DNA from: Janibacter indicus
GTDB taxonomy: Bacteria > Actinomycetota > Actinomycetes > Actinomycetales > Dermatophilaceae
Assembly (NCBI RefSeq): GCF_900176385.1
Contig: NZ_FWXN01000009.1
Location: forward strand, 1 to 64,000
DNA: 64,000 nucleotides
Reading direction: 5' to 3'
The notes beneath the pieces are model-generated. The model saw nothing but the letters and a program-made list of their open reading frames with translations. It did no database searches and was not told the DNA's origin. The translations under genes and the position numbers were made by a program. Below are positions 14,894-24,767 of this stretch, piece after piece (position 1 is the first letter of the stretch; the number at the start of each line of letters is the position of its first letter).

Positions 14894-15604
14894 TCAGTGG
14901 CCCATGCCGAGGCCGCCGTCGACGGGGATGACCGCGCCGGAGATGTAGGACGCCTCGTCGGAGGCGAGGAAGGAGATCGCGGCGGCGACCTCGTCGGCCT
15001 GCCCGTAGCGGCGGGCGGGGATGGCGGCCTGGTACTCGGCCTTGGTCTTGTCGGGCAGCTCGGCCGTCATGTCGGTCTCGATGAACCCGGGCGCGACGAC
15101 ATTGGCGGTGATGCCGCGGGCACCGAGCTCGCGCGTCATCGAGCGGGCGATGCCGACGAGGCCGGACTTCGACGCGGCGTAGTTGGTCTGCCCGGGCGAC
15201 CCGTAGAGGCCGACGACGCTGGAGAGCAGGATGACCCGGCCGAAGCGGGCCTTGACCATCGGCGTGGCCGCGCGGCGCACGCACCGGAAGGTCCCGTGGA
15301 GGTTGGTGTCCACGACTGACGAGAACTCCTCGTCGGTCATGCGCATGAGCAGGGTGTCCTTGGTGATGCCCGCGTTGGCGACGAGCACCTCGACGTCCCC
15401 CTCGAGCTTCTCCTTCGCCGCGGTGAAGGCGGCGTCGACCGACGCGGTGTCGGTGATCTCGCAGGCGACGACGTCCAGACCCTCGACCGGGTCGCCCGAT
15501 CGCGACGTCACGACGACCCGGTGACCGTCGGCGACCAGCCGTCGCGCGATCGCCTCCCCGATGCCTCGGTTGCCTCCCGTGACGAGCACTCGCCGCGATG
15601 TCAT
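14894..15604 (-). CDS. fabG: 3-oxoacyl-[acyl-carrier-protein] reductase
   Basis: 236 residues, short-chain dehydrogenase. Cofactor motif TGGNRGIGEAIA (residues ~9-20), NAG at NAGITKD, catalytic triad Ser in ILLSSVVG, and Tyr and Lys in NYAASKSG. C-terminal DGGLGMGH. Reduces beta-ketoacyl-ACP with NADPH. First gene of a two-gene operon with fabI. A good RBS (GAAGGAGA) lies upstream. A candidate -10 (TAGCGT at 15653-15658, minus) would give a 40-nt leader. Confidence 0.95.
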   Translation of the reverse strand: MTSRRVLVTGGNRGIGEAIARRLVADGHRVVVTSRSGDPVEGLDVVACEITDTASVDAAFTAAKEKLEGDVEVLVANAGITKDTLLMRMTDEEFSSVVDTNLHGTFRCVRRAATPMVKARFGRVILLSSVVGLYGSPGQTNYAASKSGLVGIARSMTRELGARGITANVVAPGFIETDMTAELPDKTKAEYQAAIPARRYGQADEVAAAISFLASDEASYISGAVIPVDGGLGMGH

Positions 15605-15713
15605 GTCTCTCCTTCGTCGGTGGCCGCGTGTGGGTCAGATCACGCACCGTCGACGCTAGAGCACTACCGTCGGGTAGCCCGAACCGGTCCGCAGAACGTC
15701 CAGACTCGCGGCG

Positions 15714-15719
15714 TACCCT
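15714..15719 (+). promoter_or_regulatory. Leaderless -10 box of the DUF3099 operon
   Basis: TACCCT, ending 7 nt before the GTG at 15727; no Shine-Dalgarno sequence in between. Confidence 0.45.
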
Positions 15720-15726
15720 TGGGGGC

Positions 15727-16002
15727 GTGCCGCACGCGTCCGTTCCCTCGGTGACCACCGCACCGATCTCGCTCCAGGAGGAGCAGGCCGGTCGGATGCG
15801 CCAGTACCTCGCGACGATGGCGCTGCGCACGGCGTGCTTCGTCGGCGCCTACTTCTTCGAGGGGTGGCTGCGGTGGGTGTGCGTCGGTCTCGCCGTCGTC
15901 CTGCCCTACATCGCGGTCGTCCTCGTCAACGCCGTGCGCCCCCGCGTGGCCGACGAGGCCTTCCAGCCCGTGACCGACCACCGCCGGCAGCTGGACGCCT
16001 GA
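15727..16002 (+). CDS. DUF3099 family membrane protein
   Basis: 91 residues starting GTG at 15727. Family core QAGRMRQYLATMALRTACFV with two transmembrane segments (CFVGAYFFEG...; WVCVGLAVVLPYIAVVLVNA). DUF3099 is an actinobacterial small inner-membrane family without known function. Next to SURF1 it may belong to respiratory assembly, but that is only context. Its stop overlaps the next start by 1 base (TGATG). A longer frame reading from 15598 exists, but the extra N-terminus is not protein-like. Confidence 0.85.
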   Translation: MPHASVPSVTTAPISLQEEQAGRMRQYLATMALRTACFVGAYFFEGWLRWVCVGLAVVLPYIAVVLVNAVRPRVADEAFQPVTDHRRQLDA

Positions 16003-16217
16003 TGCCGACCGACGAGCTGGTGTGCAGCCGCAAGGCCTGCCGCGACGCCGCGACCCGGGCCGTGCTGTGGCGCAACCCCCGCATCCACGACGAGTCGCGT
16101 CGCAAGGTCTGGCTCGCCTGCGCCGAGCACGAGGAGGTCCTGCGCGAGCACCTCGCCATCCGCGGCTTCCCGGTGACGACCTGCGCCCTCGACGAGATCC
16201 CGGACGACGCCGGCTGA
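16002..16217 (+). CDS. Small conserved actinobacterial protein with Cys/His pattern
   Basis: 71 residues: CSRKACRDAAT near the N-terminus and WLACAEHEEVL in the middle, giving C8, C13, C40 and H43, a possible metal site. VLWRNPRIHDESRRK is the conserved centre. Similar short proteins are sometimes mislabelled acetone carboxylase; nothing supports that. Function unknown. Start ATG 16002 and stop 16217 both overlap neighbouring genes by one base, so the three genes are one operon. Confidence 0.8.
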   Translation: MPTDELVCSRKACRDAATRAVLWRNPRIHDESRRKVWLACAEHEEVLREHLAIRGFPVTTCALDEIPDDAG

Positions 16218-16987
16218 TGCTTCGTCTTGCCCTCACCCCGAGGTGGCTCGGGTGGTTCCTCCTCGTCGTCCTCGCGTCCCTGGCGTGCCTGTGGCTCGGC
16301 CAGTGGCAGTGGGGCCGCTACGAGGACAGGTCCGCGCGTGCCGAGCGGATCGAGAGCCACTACGAGGCGGACCCCGTGCCCGTCACCGAGGTCCTCACCG
16401 ACGATCCGGTCGCCATCGACGACGAGTGGACCCGGGTGCGCGCGACCGGCACCTACGACACCGGTCACCAGGTCCTCGTCCGCAACCGTCCGCTCGACGG
16501 CACCTACGGCTACGAGGTGCTCCTCCCCCTTCGGCTCGAGGGCGGCGGCACCCTCCTCGTCGATCGCGGCTGGGTCCCCAACAGCCCGAAGGGGGCGGAC
16601 GTCGCCCCCGAGGTCCCGGCCGCACCCACCGGTGAGGTGACCGTCACCGGGTGGATCCGCTTGGGAGAGAAGAGCCTCGAGCGCGACATGCCGTCGGGGC
16701 AGGTCGCCAGCATCAACCTGCAAGAGGTCTCTGACGAGGTCGACGCCGACCTCCTCGGCGGCTACCTCTCGCTCCAGTCGGAGGACCCCGAGAGTGAGCG
16801 GCCCGAGCCGCTGGCCGTCCCCGACACCGACACCGGGCCGCACATGGCCTATGCGATCCAGTGGTGGCTGGTCATCCCGGCGGGCTGGGTCTTCGTCGTC
16901 CTCGCGCTGCGCCGCGAGGCGCAGGAGGGCGTCGGCCGCACGCCCCGCCCCAAGAAGGTGCGCATCTGGGACGAGGAGGACGGCTGA
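16217..16987 (+). CDS. SURF1-family cytochrome oxidase assembly protein
   Basis: 256 residues. First transmembrane helix (WLGWFLLVVLASLACLWL) followed at once by LGQWQWGRYEDR, the SURF1 LGxWQxxR signature. The periplasmic domain has VRNRPLDGTYGYEVLLPL and DRGWVPNSP. The second helix is preceded by HMAYAIQWW, the conserved H..YA.QW. The C-terminal tail is charged (RPKKVRIWDEED). It assists heme-copper oxidase maturation, consistent with heme A genes elsewhere in the window. Last gene of the operon starting at 15727. Confidence 0.92.
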   Translation: MLRLALTPRWLGWFLLVVLASLACLWLGQWQWGRYEDRSARAERIESHYEADPVPVTEVLTDDPVAIDDEWTRVRATGTYDTGHQVLVRNRPLDGTYGYEVLLPLRLEGGGTLLVDRGWVPNSPKGADVAPEVPAAPTGEVTVTGWIRLGEKSLERDMPSGQVASINLQEVSDEVDADLLGGYLSLQSEDPESERPEPLAVPDTDTGPHMAYAIQWWLVIPAGWVFVVLALRREAQEGVGRTPRPKKVRIWDEEDG

Positions 16988-17024
16988 GGCCGCTCCCCCG
17001 GCGTCGGCACCGACCGCCCTCTCG

Positions 17025-18911
17025 TCACCCGACCTCGAGCGGGTCGGCCTGACCGTCGAACTGCGTGGCGTGGAGCGTCGCGTAGACCCCCTGTGCCGAC
17101 AGCAGCGCCTCGTGGGTACCGCGCTCGACGACCCGGCCACCGTCGACGACGAGGATCTGGTCGGCGGCCCGGATCGTCGAGAGCCGGTGGGCGATGACGA
17201 TCGCCGTGCGCCCCTCCAGCGCCGTGTCCAGGGCGCGCTGCACGGCGACCTCCGACTCGCTGTCGAGGTGGGCCGTCGCCTCGTCGAGGATGAGCACGGC
17301 GGGTGACTTCAGCAGCAGGCGCGCGATGGCGAAGCGCTGCTTCTCGCCACCGGAGAGCCGGTGGCCACGGTCGCCGACCACCGTGTCGAGGCCGGCCGGC
17401 AACGCCGCGACGAGCGGGTGGATCTGCGCCGCCCGCAGCGCCTCCCACATCTGCTCCTCGGTCGCCTCGGGCTTGGCGTAGGCGAGGTTGGCCCGGATCG
17501 TGTCGTGGAAGAGGTGGGCCTCCTGGGTCACCATGCCGACGGTCGAGCTCACCGACTCGATCGTGGCCTCGCGCAGGTCGCGCCCGCCGATGCGCACTGA
17601 CCCGTTCGTGGGATCGTAGAAGCGGGTCACGAGCGAGGTGATCGTGCTTTTGCCGGCACCACTCGGCCCGACGAGCGCGATGAGCTGCCCCGGTTCGGCA
17701 CGCAGGGTCACGCCCTGCAGCACCGGGCCACCCTGCTCGCGGTCGCCGGTCGTGGCGCCCTCGAGGGAGCGCAGCGAGATCGCGTCGGCACCGGGATAGG
17801 TGAAGTGGACGTCGTCGAGCTCGACGGACAGGGCCTCGCCCTCGGGCAGCGGCTGCGCGTCGGGTGCCTCGCGGATGCTCGAGGGCATGTCGAGCAGCTC
17901 GAAGAGCCGGGCGAAGGAGACGAGCGCCGTGAGGACGTCGACGTGGACGTTGGAGATCGCGGTGAGCGGCCCGTAGAGCCGGGCGAGCAGCGCCGCGAGC
18001 GCCAGCAGGGTGCCGACCGTCAGCGTGCCCTCGACGGCCATGAGGCCCCCCACCCCGTAGACCATCGCCGTGGCCAGCGAGGCGAGCGCGGTGAGCATGA
18101 CGAAGAAGAAGCCCCGGTTGACGGCGATGCGCACCCCGATGTCGCGCACCCGTGCCGCCCGCACGTCGTACTGCTCGATCTCGCGCGCCGGCTGGCCGAA
18201 GATCTTGACGAGGAGCGCACCGGCGACGTTGAACCGCTCGGTCATCTGGTTGCCCAGGTCGGCGTTGAGGTTCATCTGCTCGGCGGACAGGCCGGCCAGG
18301 CGCCGACCCATCCACTTGGCCGGCAGGACGAAGAAGGGCACGAGGACCAGCGAGGCCAGCGTCAGCTGCCACGAGAGGGCGAACATCGCTCCGAGGATGA
18401 GCACCAGCGAGATGACATTGCTGACGACCGACGACAGCACGGTCGTGAAGGCCTGCTGGGCCCCGATGACATCGCTGTTGAGCCGGGTGACGAGCGCGCC
18501 GGTCTGCGCGCGGGTGAAGAAGGCGATCGGCTGGCGCAGCACGTGCGCGAAGACCTCGGTGCGCAGGTGGTGGATCAGCCCCTCCCCGATGCGCGCGGAC
18601 ATCCAGCGCTGCACGAGGCTGGTCACGGCCTCGACGACCGCGATGGCCGCGACGAGCAGGGCCAGCGTGATGACCACCCCACGGTCCTGCGGGGTGACGC
18701 CGTCGTCGATGAGCCGCTGGAGCAGCAGCGGCACCGCGACGACGGTCATCGAGCCGATGGCGACCAGCGTGAGGAAGGCCGCGATGGTGCCCTTGAAGGG
18801 TCTGGCATAGCCGAGGACGCGTCGGGCGGTGCCCTTGGGCAGGGGCGTCGAGCGCGCCTTGTCGCCCGAGCTCATGGACTGCATGAGCCCCCAGGCACTG
18901 TTGGTCATCAT
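17025..18911 (-). CDS. ABC transporter, fused permease and ATP-binding protein (exporter type)
   Basis: 628 residues. Six-helix transmembrane domain (residues ~40-330, starting RVLGYARPFKGTIAAFLTLV) and C-terminal nucleotide-binding domain: Walker A GPSGAGKST, signature LSGGEKQRFA, Walker B VLILDEATAHLD, switch IVIAHRLSTI. A half-transporter that should dimerise, most like multidrug/lipid exporters of the MsbA-like group. Substrate unknown. ATG 18911 chosen for the RBS GAGGAG 9 nt upstream; the frame extends further upstream but that part is not protein-like. Confidence 0.92.
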   Translation of the reverse strand: MMTNSAWGLMQSMSSGDKARSTPLPKGTARRVLGYARPFKGTIAAFLTLVAIGSMTVVAVPLLLQRLIDDGVTPQDRGVVITLALLVAAIAVVEAVTSLVQRWMSARIGEGLIHHLRTEVFAHVLRQPIAFFTRAQTGALVTRLNSDVIGAQQAFTTVLSSVVSNVISLVLILGAMFALSWQLTLASLVLVPFFVLPAKWMGRRLAGLSAEQMNLNADLGNQMTERFNVAGALLVKIFGQPAREIEQYDVRAARVRDIGVRIAVNRGFFFVMLTALASLATAMVYGVGGLMAVEGTLTVGTLLALAALLARLYGPLTAISNVHVDVLTALVSFARLFELLDMPSSIREAPDAQPLPEGEALSVELDDVHFTYPGADAISLRSLEGATTGDREQGGPVLQGVTLRAEPGQLIALVGPSGAGKSTITSLVTRFYDPTNGSVRIGGRDLREATIESVSSTVGMVTQEAHLFHDTIRANLAYAKPEATEEQMWEALRAAQIHPLVAALPAGLDTVVGDRGHRLSGGEKQRFAIARLLLKSPAVLILDEATAHLDSESEVAVQRALDTALEGRTAIVIAHRLSTIRAADQILVVDGGRVVERGTHEALLSAQGVYATLHATQFDGQADPLEVG

Positions 18912-18988
18912 CGTCGTGGTCTCCTCGTCCTTCCGGGACGTCAACCACGGTGCCGCACACGGGATTCCCGTGCACGCAAAGTCGGCCG

Positions 18989-19636
18989 TCAGCCCAGGAC
19001 GCGGTGCAGCACCAGCCGGGCCACGGCCTCGGTGTCCGCGAGTCCCCCCGGGACGAAGGGGGACCCCGTCGCCTCGGCGAGAGCCGCGACCTTGTCGTGG
19101 AGCACGCCCTCCGCGAGGGTCGCCGGCACGACGACCCGCCCGCTCGTCGCGCCGGCACGGGGTGCGGCGAGGGTCATGCTCAGCCACCCCGGCCGGGGGT
19201 GGGCGTCGAGGAGGGTGCGGATGCTCTGACCGGCCTGACCGGAGCTGGACCCGCCGGCGACGAGCAGGGTGGCGCTCCCTTCGTCGTGGCCCGCGGCGCG
19301 CAGCCGCTCGTCGACCGCGTCCAGGAGCAGCGGGTGACCGCCGAGCGCACCGACGACCTGTGCTCTCGCTCCGGTCACGCCGAGCGCCCGGACGGCAGCG
19401 GGCACGTCGACCCGCGCGTGGAAGGCCGGCGTGATGAGCATCGGGACGACGGTGACGTCGCCATCGAGCCGGGGCCCGAGCTCCTCCGGTCGTGGGTGGT
19501 CGTTCTCGATGTAGACGAGGTGGGTGCTCCCCCGGCCGGCCGCCGCCAAGGGCTCGGCGACCCGGGAGCGCAGCCGCTCCAGGGTCGCCGAGTGGCGCGC
19601 GTCGGGCGAACCGTGCGCGAGCAGGACCGTCGTCAC
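18989..19636 (-). CDS. Sirohydrochlorin ferrochelatase-like (CbiX) protein
   Basis: 215 residues. Two CbiX/CobN-like half-domains: LLAHGSPDARHS at the N-terminus (catalytic His in AHGS) and a second half from LLVAGGSSSGQ. Inserts iron into sirohydrochlorin to make siroheme, the cofactor of the sulfite reductase encoded two genes upstream. The sirA-cysH-chelatase order equals nirA-cysH-che1 in Mycobacterium tuberculosis. GTG start 19636, 4 nt after the cysH stop. A small hairpin (CACGGGattCCCGTG, near 18958-18972) lies beyond its 3' end. Confidence 0.88.
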   Translation of the reverse strand: MTTVLLAHGSPDARHSATLERLRSRVAEPLAAAGRGSTHLVYIENDHPRPEELGPRLDGDVTVVPMLITPAFHARVDVPAAVRALGVTGARAQVVGALGGHPLLLDAVDERLRAAGHDEGSATLLVAGGSSSGQAGQSIRTLLDAHPRPGWLSMTLAAPRAGATSGRVVVPATLAEGVLHDKVAALAEATGSPFVPGGLADTEAVARLVLHRVLG

Positions 19637-19640
19637 GCGC

Positions 19641-20381
19641 TCACGTGTGCAGGCCGCACTCGACCTTGTCCGTGCCCGACCAGCGGCCGGCCCGGGCGTC
19701 CTCGCCCTCGGCGACGGGCCGGGTGCACGGGGCGCAGCCGATCGAGGCGTAGCCGCTCTGCCGCAGGGGGTTGAGGAAGACCGACTGCTCGGCTGCGTAC
19801 TGGTCGACGTCGTCCTGGGTCCAGGCGGCGATCGGGTTGAGCTTGACCATGCCGCGACGCTCGTCCCAGCCGACGACGGTGATGTCGGTGCGGGTCGGGG
19901 CGTCCTCGCGGCGCATGCCGGTCACCCAGGCGTCGTGGTCCTCGAGGGCACGGTTGAGCGGCTCGACCTTGCGCATGGCGCAGCACAGGTTGGGGTCCCG
20001 GTCGTGCAGCCTGGGGCCGTGCTCGGCGTCCTGCTCGGCGACGGTGAGCCTGGGGTAGATGGTGCGCAGCCGGATCGGCAGCATCGCCTCGTAGGCGTCG
20101 CGCGTGCCGAGGGTCTCGGCGAAGTGGTAGCCGGTGTCGAGGAAGAAGACGTCGGCGCCCTCGAGGGTGGTGCCGACGAGGTGCACGAGCACCTCGTCGC
20201 CCATCGAGCTGGCGACCGTCAGGCCGTCACCGAAGGTCTCGTGCGCCCAGGCCAGGGCCCGTCGGCCGATCTCGACTCGGCCCTCGTGGGTGTCGCCCAG
20301 CTCGGCCTCGAGTGCGGTGAAGAGCTCCTCGCCCTCGCGGGCCAGGTCGCGCAGGCGGTCGGTCTCGAGGTGCGTGGTCAT
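19641..20381 (-). CDS. cysH: Adenylylsulfate (APS/PAPS) reductase
   Basis: 246 residues. Reduces activated sulfate to sulfite. SSMGDEVLVH gives the ATP-pyrophosphatase-like SxGDE start. Four cysteines for a [4Fe-4S] cluster are present: C133 and C134 (LCCAMRKVEPL), C216 and C219 (GCAPCTRP). The catalytic Cys is C242 in the C-terminal ECGLHT. The cluster cysteines indicate an APS rather than a pure PAPS reductase. ATG 20381 overlaps the sirA stop by ATGA. Confidence 0.94.
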   Translation of the reverse strand: MTTHLETDRLRDLAREGEELFTALEAELGDTHEGRVEIGRRALAWAHETFGDGLTVASSMGDEVLVHLVGTTLEGADVFFLDTGYHFAETLGTRDAYEAMLPIRLRTIYPRLTVAEQDAEHGPRLHDRDPNLCCAMRKVEPLNRALEDHDAWVTGMRREDAPTRTDITVVGWDERRGMVKLNPIAAWTQDDVDQYAAEQSVFLNPLRQSGYASIGCAPCTRPVAEGEDARAGRWSGTDKVECGLHT

Positions 20382-22033
20382 CGGATGTCCTCCTCATCGG
20401 CCCGGCGCACCCACAGGGCGAAGGACTCCCCTTCGTCACGCTGGGCGAGGTAGGTGCGCGCCAGGCGCTCGATGTAGTCGGGCAGGTCGTCGCCGACGAC
20501 CTTGAGGGCGCGGGTCTTGCGAGCCAGCGCGGTCTCCTCGGCCAAGGCGCCGCCGAGGTGGACCTGGAAGACCTCCTGGTGGGTGCCGTCCTCGCGCTTG
20601 TCGAGCATGCCCTTGAGGCCCACGTCGGCGACCTGGCTGCGGGCGCAGCTGTTGGGGCAGCCGTTGAAGTGGATGCTGAAGGGGACGTCGATGGTCAGGC
20701 GCTTCTCGAGCTCCTCGACGGTCCACCGGGCGCGGTTCTTGGTGTCGGTCAGGGCCAGCTTGCAGAACTCCAGACCCGTGCACGCGAGGACATTGCGGCG
20801 CCACTCGCTGGGGTGGACGTCCAGGTCGATCTCCTTGAGGTCCGTGGCCAGCGCGTCGGCCCGGTCGGGCTCGACGTCGAGGACGAGGATCTTCTGGTGC
20901 GGCGTGAAGCGGATCCGCTGGGAGCCGGCCGCCTCGGCGAGATCCGCCAGACGGGTGAGCTTCGTGCCCGTCATGCGACCGGCGATCGGCGCGGCGCCGA
21001 CCCACACGCGGCCGTCGACCTGCTCGTGGATGCCGACGTGGTCACGGCGACTCCCCTTCGGCGCGACGGCCTCGGGCCCGTCGACGAGACGGCGGCCGAG
21101 GTAGTCGTCCTCGAGGACCCGGCGGAACTTCTCCGCGCCCCAGTCGGCCATGAGGAACTTCAGGCGGGCCTTGTTGCGCAGGCGCCGGTAGCCGTGGTCG
21201 CGGAAGATCGACGTGACGCCGTGCCACACGGCCGGCACGTCCTCGACGGGCACCCACACGCCGAGCCGCTGGGCGAAGATCGGCTTGACGGACAGGCCGC
21301 CACCGACCCACACATCGAAGCCCGGCCCGTGCTCGGGGTGCTCCACGCCGACGAAGGAGATGTCGTTGATCTCGTGGGCGATGTCGAGGACCGGCGAGCC
21401 GGAGATCGCCGTCTTGTACTTGCGCGGCAGGTTGGAGAACTCGGGGCTGCCGATGTACTCGCGCTTGATGATCTCCATGGCCGGTGTGCCGTCGATGATC
21501 TCGGCCTTGTCGATGCCGGCGACCGGAGAGCCGAGCATCGTGCGCGGGCAGTCGCCGCAGGCCTCGGTGGTCGACAGGCCCACGGACTCGAGGCGGCGCC
21601 AGATCTCCGGCACGTCCTCGATGCGCACCCAGTGCAGCTGGATGTTCTGCCGGTCGGAGACGTCGGCGGTGTCGCGGGCGAACTCGGTGCTGATCCCCGC
21701 AACGGTGCGCAGCTGCTCGGTGCTCATCCGACCGCCGTCGCTGCGCACGCGCATCATGAAGTACTCGTCGTCGAGGCCGTCCTCGCCGGTGTGCGTGCCG
21801 TCGAGGCCCTGCTTGCGCTGGGTGTAGAGGCCCCACCAGCGGAAGCGACCGGACAGGTCGTCCGGGGCGATCGAGGCGAAGCCGCCCTGCGCGTAGACGT
21901 CCTCGATCCGGGCGCGCACGTTGAGCGCGTCGTCCTCCTGCTTGAACTCCTCGTTGTGGTTCAGCGGGGTCCGGTCGCCGTCTGCCCAGGCGCCGGTGGA
22001 CTTCGTGCGGGTGGGGCGGGTCGTCACAGTCAC
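20378..22033 (-). CDS. sirA: Ferredoxin-dependent sulfite reductase (SirA/NirA)
   Basis: 551 residues. Six-electron reduction of sulfite to sulfide with siroheme and a [4Fe-4S] cluster. Cluster cysteines: C418 and C424 (ACTGLEFCKLA), C459 and C463 (NGCPNSCAR). Y70 (WWGLYTQRK) and C162 (GDCPRTM) fall one position from Tyr69 and Cys161, which form a covalent Tyr-Cys bond in the M. tuberculosis enzyme. Sulfite rather than nitrite is therefore the likely substrate. GTG 22033 follows TAGGAT by 6 nt (leaderless). A palindromic operator covers the -35 region. Confidence 0.93.
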   Translation of the reverse strand: MTVTTRPTRTKSTGAWADGDRTPLNHNEEFKQEDDALNVRARIEDVYAQGGFASIAPDDLSGRFRWWGLYTQRKQGLDGTHTGEDGLDDEYFMMRVRSDGGRMSTEQLRTVAGISTEFARDTADVSDRQNIQLHWVRIEDVPEIWRRLESVGLSTTEACGDCPRTMLGSPVAGIDKAEIIDGTPAMEIIKREYIGSPEFSNLPRKYKTAISGSPVLDIAHEINDISFVGVEHPEHGPGFDVWVGGGLSVKPIFAQRLGVWVPVEDVPAVWHGVTSIFRDHGYRRLRNKARLKFLMADWGAEKFRRVLEDDYLGRRLVDGPEAVAPKGSRRDHVGIHEQVDGRVWVGAAPIAGRMTGTKLTRLADLAEAAGSQRIRFTPHQKILVLDVEPDRADALATDLKEIDLDVHPSEWRRNVLACTGLEFCKLALTDTKNRARWTVEELEKRLTIDVPFSIHFNGCPNSCARSQVADVGLKGMLDKREDGTHQEVFQVHLGGALAEETALARKTRALKVVGDDLPDYIERLARTYLAQRDEGESFALWVRRADEEDIR

Positions 22034-22039
22034 CCGCCC

Positions 22040-22082
22040 ATCCTACGAGCCACCTTATGGATTGCATAACCGCCTGTTATGC
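22040..22082 (-). promoter_or_regulatory. sirA promoter with palindromic operator
   Basis: -10 TAGGAT at 22040-22045 (minus). A perfect inverted repeat GCATAAC-cgcct-GTTATGC spans 22064-22082, i.e. about -31 to -49, overlapping where the -35 box must be. A repressor bound there would block polymerase. It is strikingly AT-rich for this genome. Regulator unknown. Confidence 0.6.
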
Positions 22083-22116
22083 GTCTCACCTGCTGGAGCA
22101 GGCCGCACGAGGGCGA

Positions 22117-23715
<1,599 letters not shown>

Positions 23716-23754
23716 GGGTGGTTCTCCTGCACGTGCGAGGGCTCGGTCGGCGGC

Positions 23755-23761
23755 TAGTGTA
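23755..23761. promoter_or_regulatory. Overlapping divergent -10 boxes
   Basis: The heptamer TAGTGTA reads as -10 TAGTGT on the plus strand (toward the metallopeptidase at 23834) and TACACT on the minus strand (toward the ABC-F gene). Leaders would be about 67 and 34 nt, each with a proper RBS. Symmetric -10 sequences can start transcription in both directions. Confidence 0.4.
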
Positions 23762-23833
23762 AGTCGCGCGACCGCGCGTTCCCGCATCGGTTGGTCGCGG
23801 CGGTCCGGGCCCGCTCCTGATGGAGGTCAGTAC

Positions 23834-24757
23834 ATGAGCATCAACGACAACGCCTCGCTCGACACCTCGCGCATGGGCGGCGGGGGTGGCGGCGGGGGCC
23901 GTGGCCCGGTCATCGCCGGGGGTGGCGGCATCGTCGGTGTCATCGTCGTCATCGTCGCGCTGCTCATGGGCGCCAATCCCTCGGACCTCGGTGTCGGAGG
24001 CCAACCCCAGGAGAGCGCATCGGGCGAGGACACCTGGGTGCAGGACAACTGCAAGACCGGGGCCGACGCCAAGAAGGAGCGCCGCTGCCTGATGGTCCTC
24101 GGCGAGAACAGCCTCTACGACTTCTGGAGCGACCAGCCCGACCTGGCCAAGGCCCTCGACGACGCGGGTCAGGACTTCCGCGGGCCCAAGCAGACGGTCG
24201 TCTACCAGGGGCAGACGCAGTCCCAGTGCGGCACGGCGAGCAACCAGATCGGTCCCTTCTACTGCCCCCTGGACGAAAAGATCTTCATCGACACCGACTT
24301 CTTCGACATCATGGAGAGCCAGCTCGGCGCCGAGGACGGGACCCTCGCCGAGCTCTACGTCCTCGCCCACGAGTACGGCCACCACATCCAAAACGTCTAC
24401 GGCGTCCTCGAGGAGTCGCAGAAGGACCCGCAGGGCGCCGACTCGGGCGCGGTGCGCGTCGAGCTCATGGCCGACTGCTTCGCGGGCATGTGGATGCAGC
24501 ACGCGACGCAGACCAAGGACGCCAACGGCGAGGTCCTCATCACCGAGATCAGCGAGGCCGACGTGCGCAATGCCATGGGCGCGGCCAAGTCGGTGGGCGA
24601 CGACGAGATCCAGAAGAAGTCCGGTGGCGGAGTCAACCCCGAGGGCTGGACCCACGGCTCGGCCAAGGCCCGTCAGGCCTGGCTGCTGCGCGGGATGAAG
24701 GCCGACTCGGTCGGCTCGTGCGACACCTTCGAGGTCGCCGACCCCAACAACATCTGA
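23834..24757 (+). CDS. Neutral zinc metallopeptidase, YpfJ family
   Basis: 307 residues. A glycine-rich cytoplasmic N-terminus (run of eight Gly) precedes one transmembrane helix (residues ~25-47), so the catalytic domain is outside the membrane. HEYGHH at 179-184 is the zinc HExxH site and RVELMADCFAGM supplies the downstream Glu. Four cysteines (C73, C85, C132, C144) may form disulfides. Substrate unknown. RBS GGAGG 7 nt before the ATG. Convergent with the next gene, only 10 bp apart. Confidence 0.9.
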   Translation: MSINDNASLDTSRMGGGGGGGGRGPVIAGGGGIVGVIVVIVALLMGANPSDLGVGGQPQESASGEDTWVQDNCKTGADAKKERRCLMVLGENSLYDFWSDQPDLAKALDDAGQDFRGPKQTVVYQGQTQSQCGTASNQIGPFYCPLDEKIFIDTDFFDIMESQLGAEDGTLAELYVLAHEYGHHIQNVYGVLEESQKDPQGADSGAVRVELMADCFAGMWMQHATQTKDANGEVLITEISEADVRNAMGAAKSVGDDEIQKKSGGGVNPEGWTHGSAKARQAWLLRGMKADSVGSCDTFEVADPNNI

Positions 24758-24767
24758 GCCTCCCGAG

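Noticed and set aside
16002-16217. Label acetone carboxylase for the 71-residue protein
   Set aside because: Too small and lacks any carboxylase domain; such labels are probably propagated errors.
24758-24767. Terminator between the metallopeptidase and the BNR gene
   Set aside because: Only 10 bp separate the convergent genes and no hairpin is visible there.
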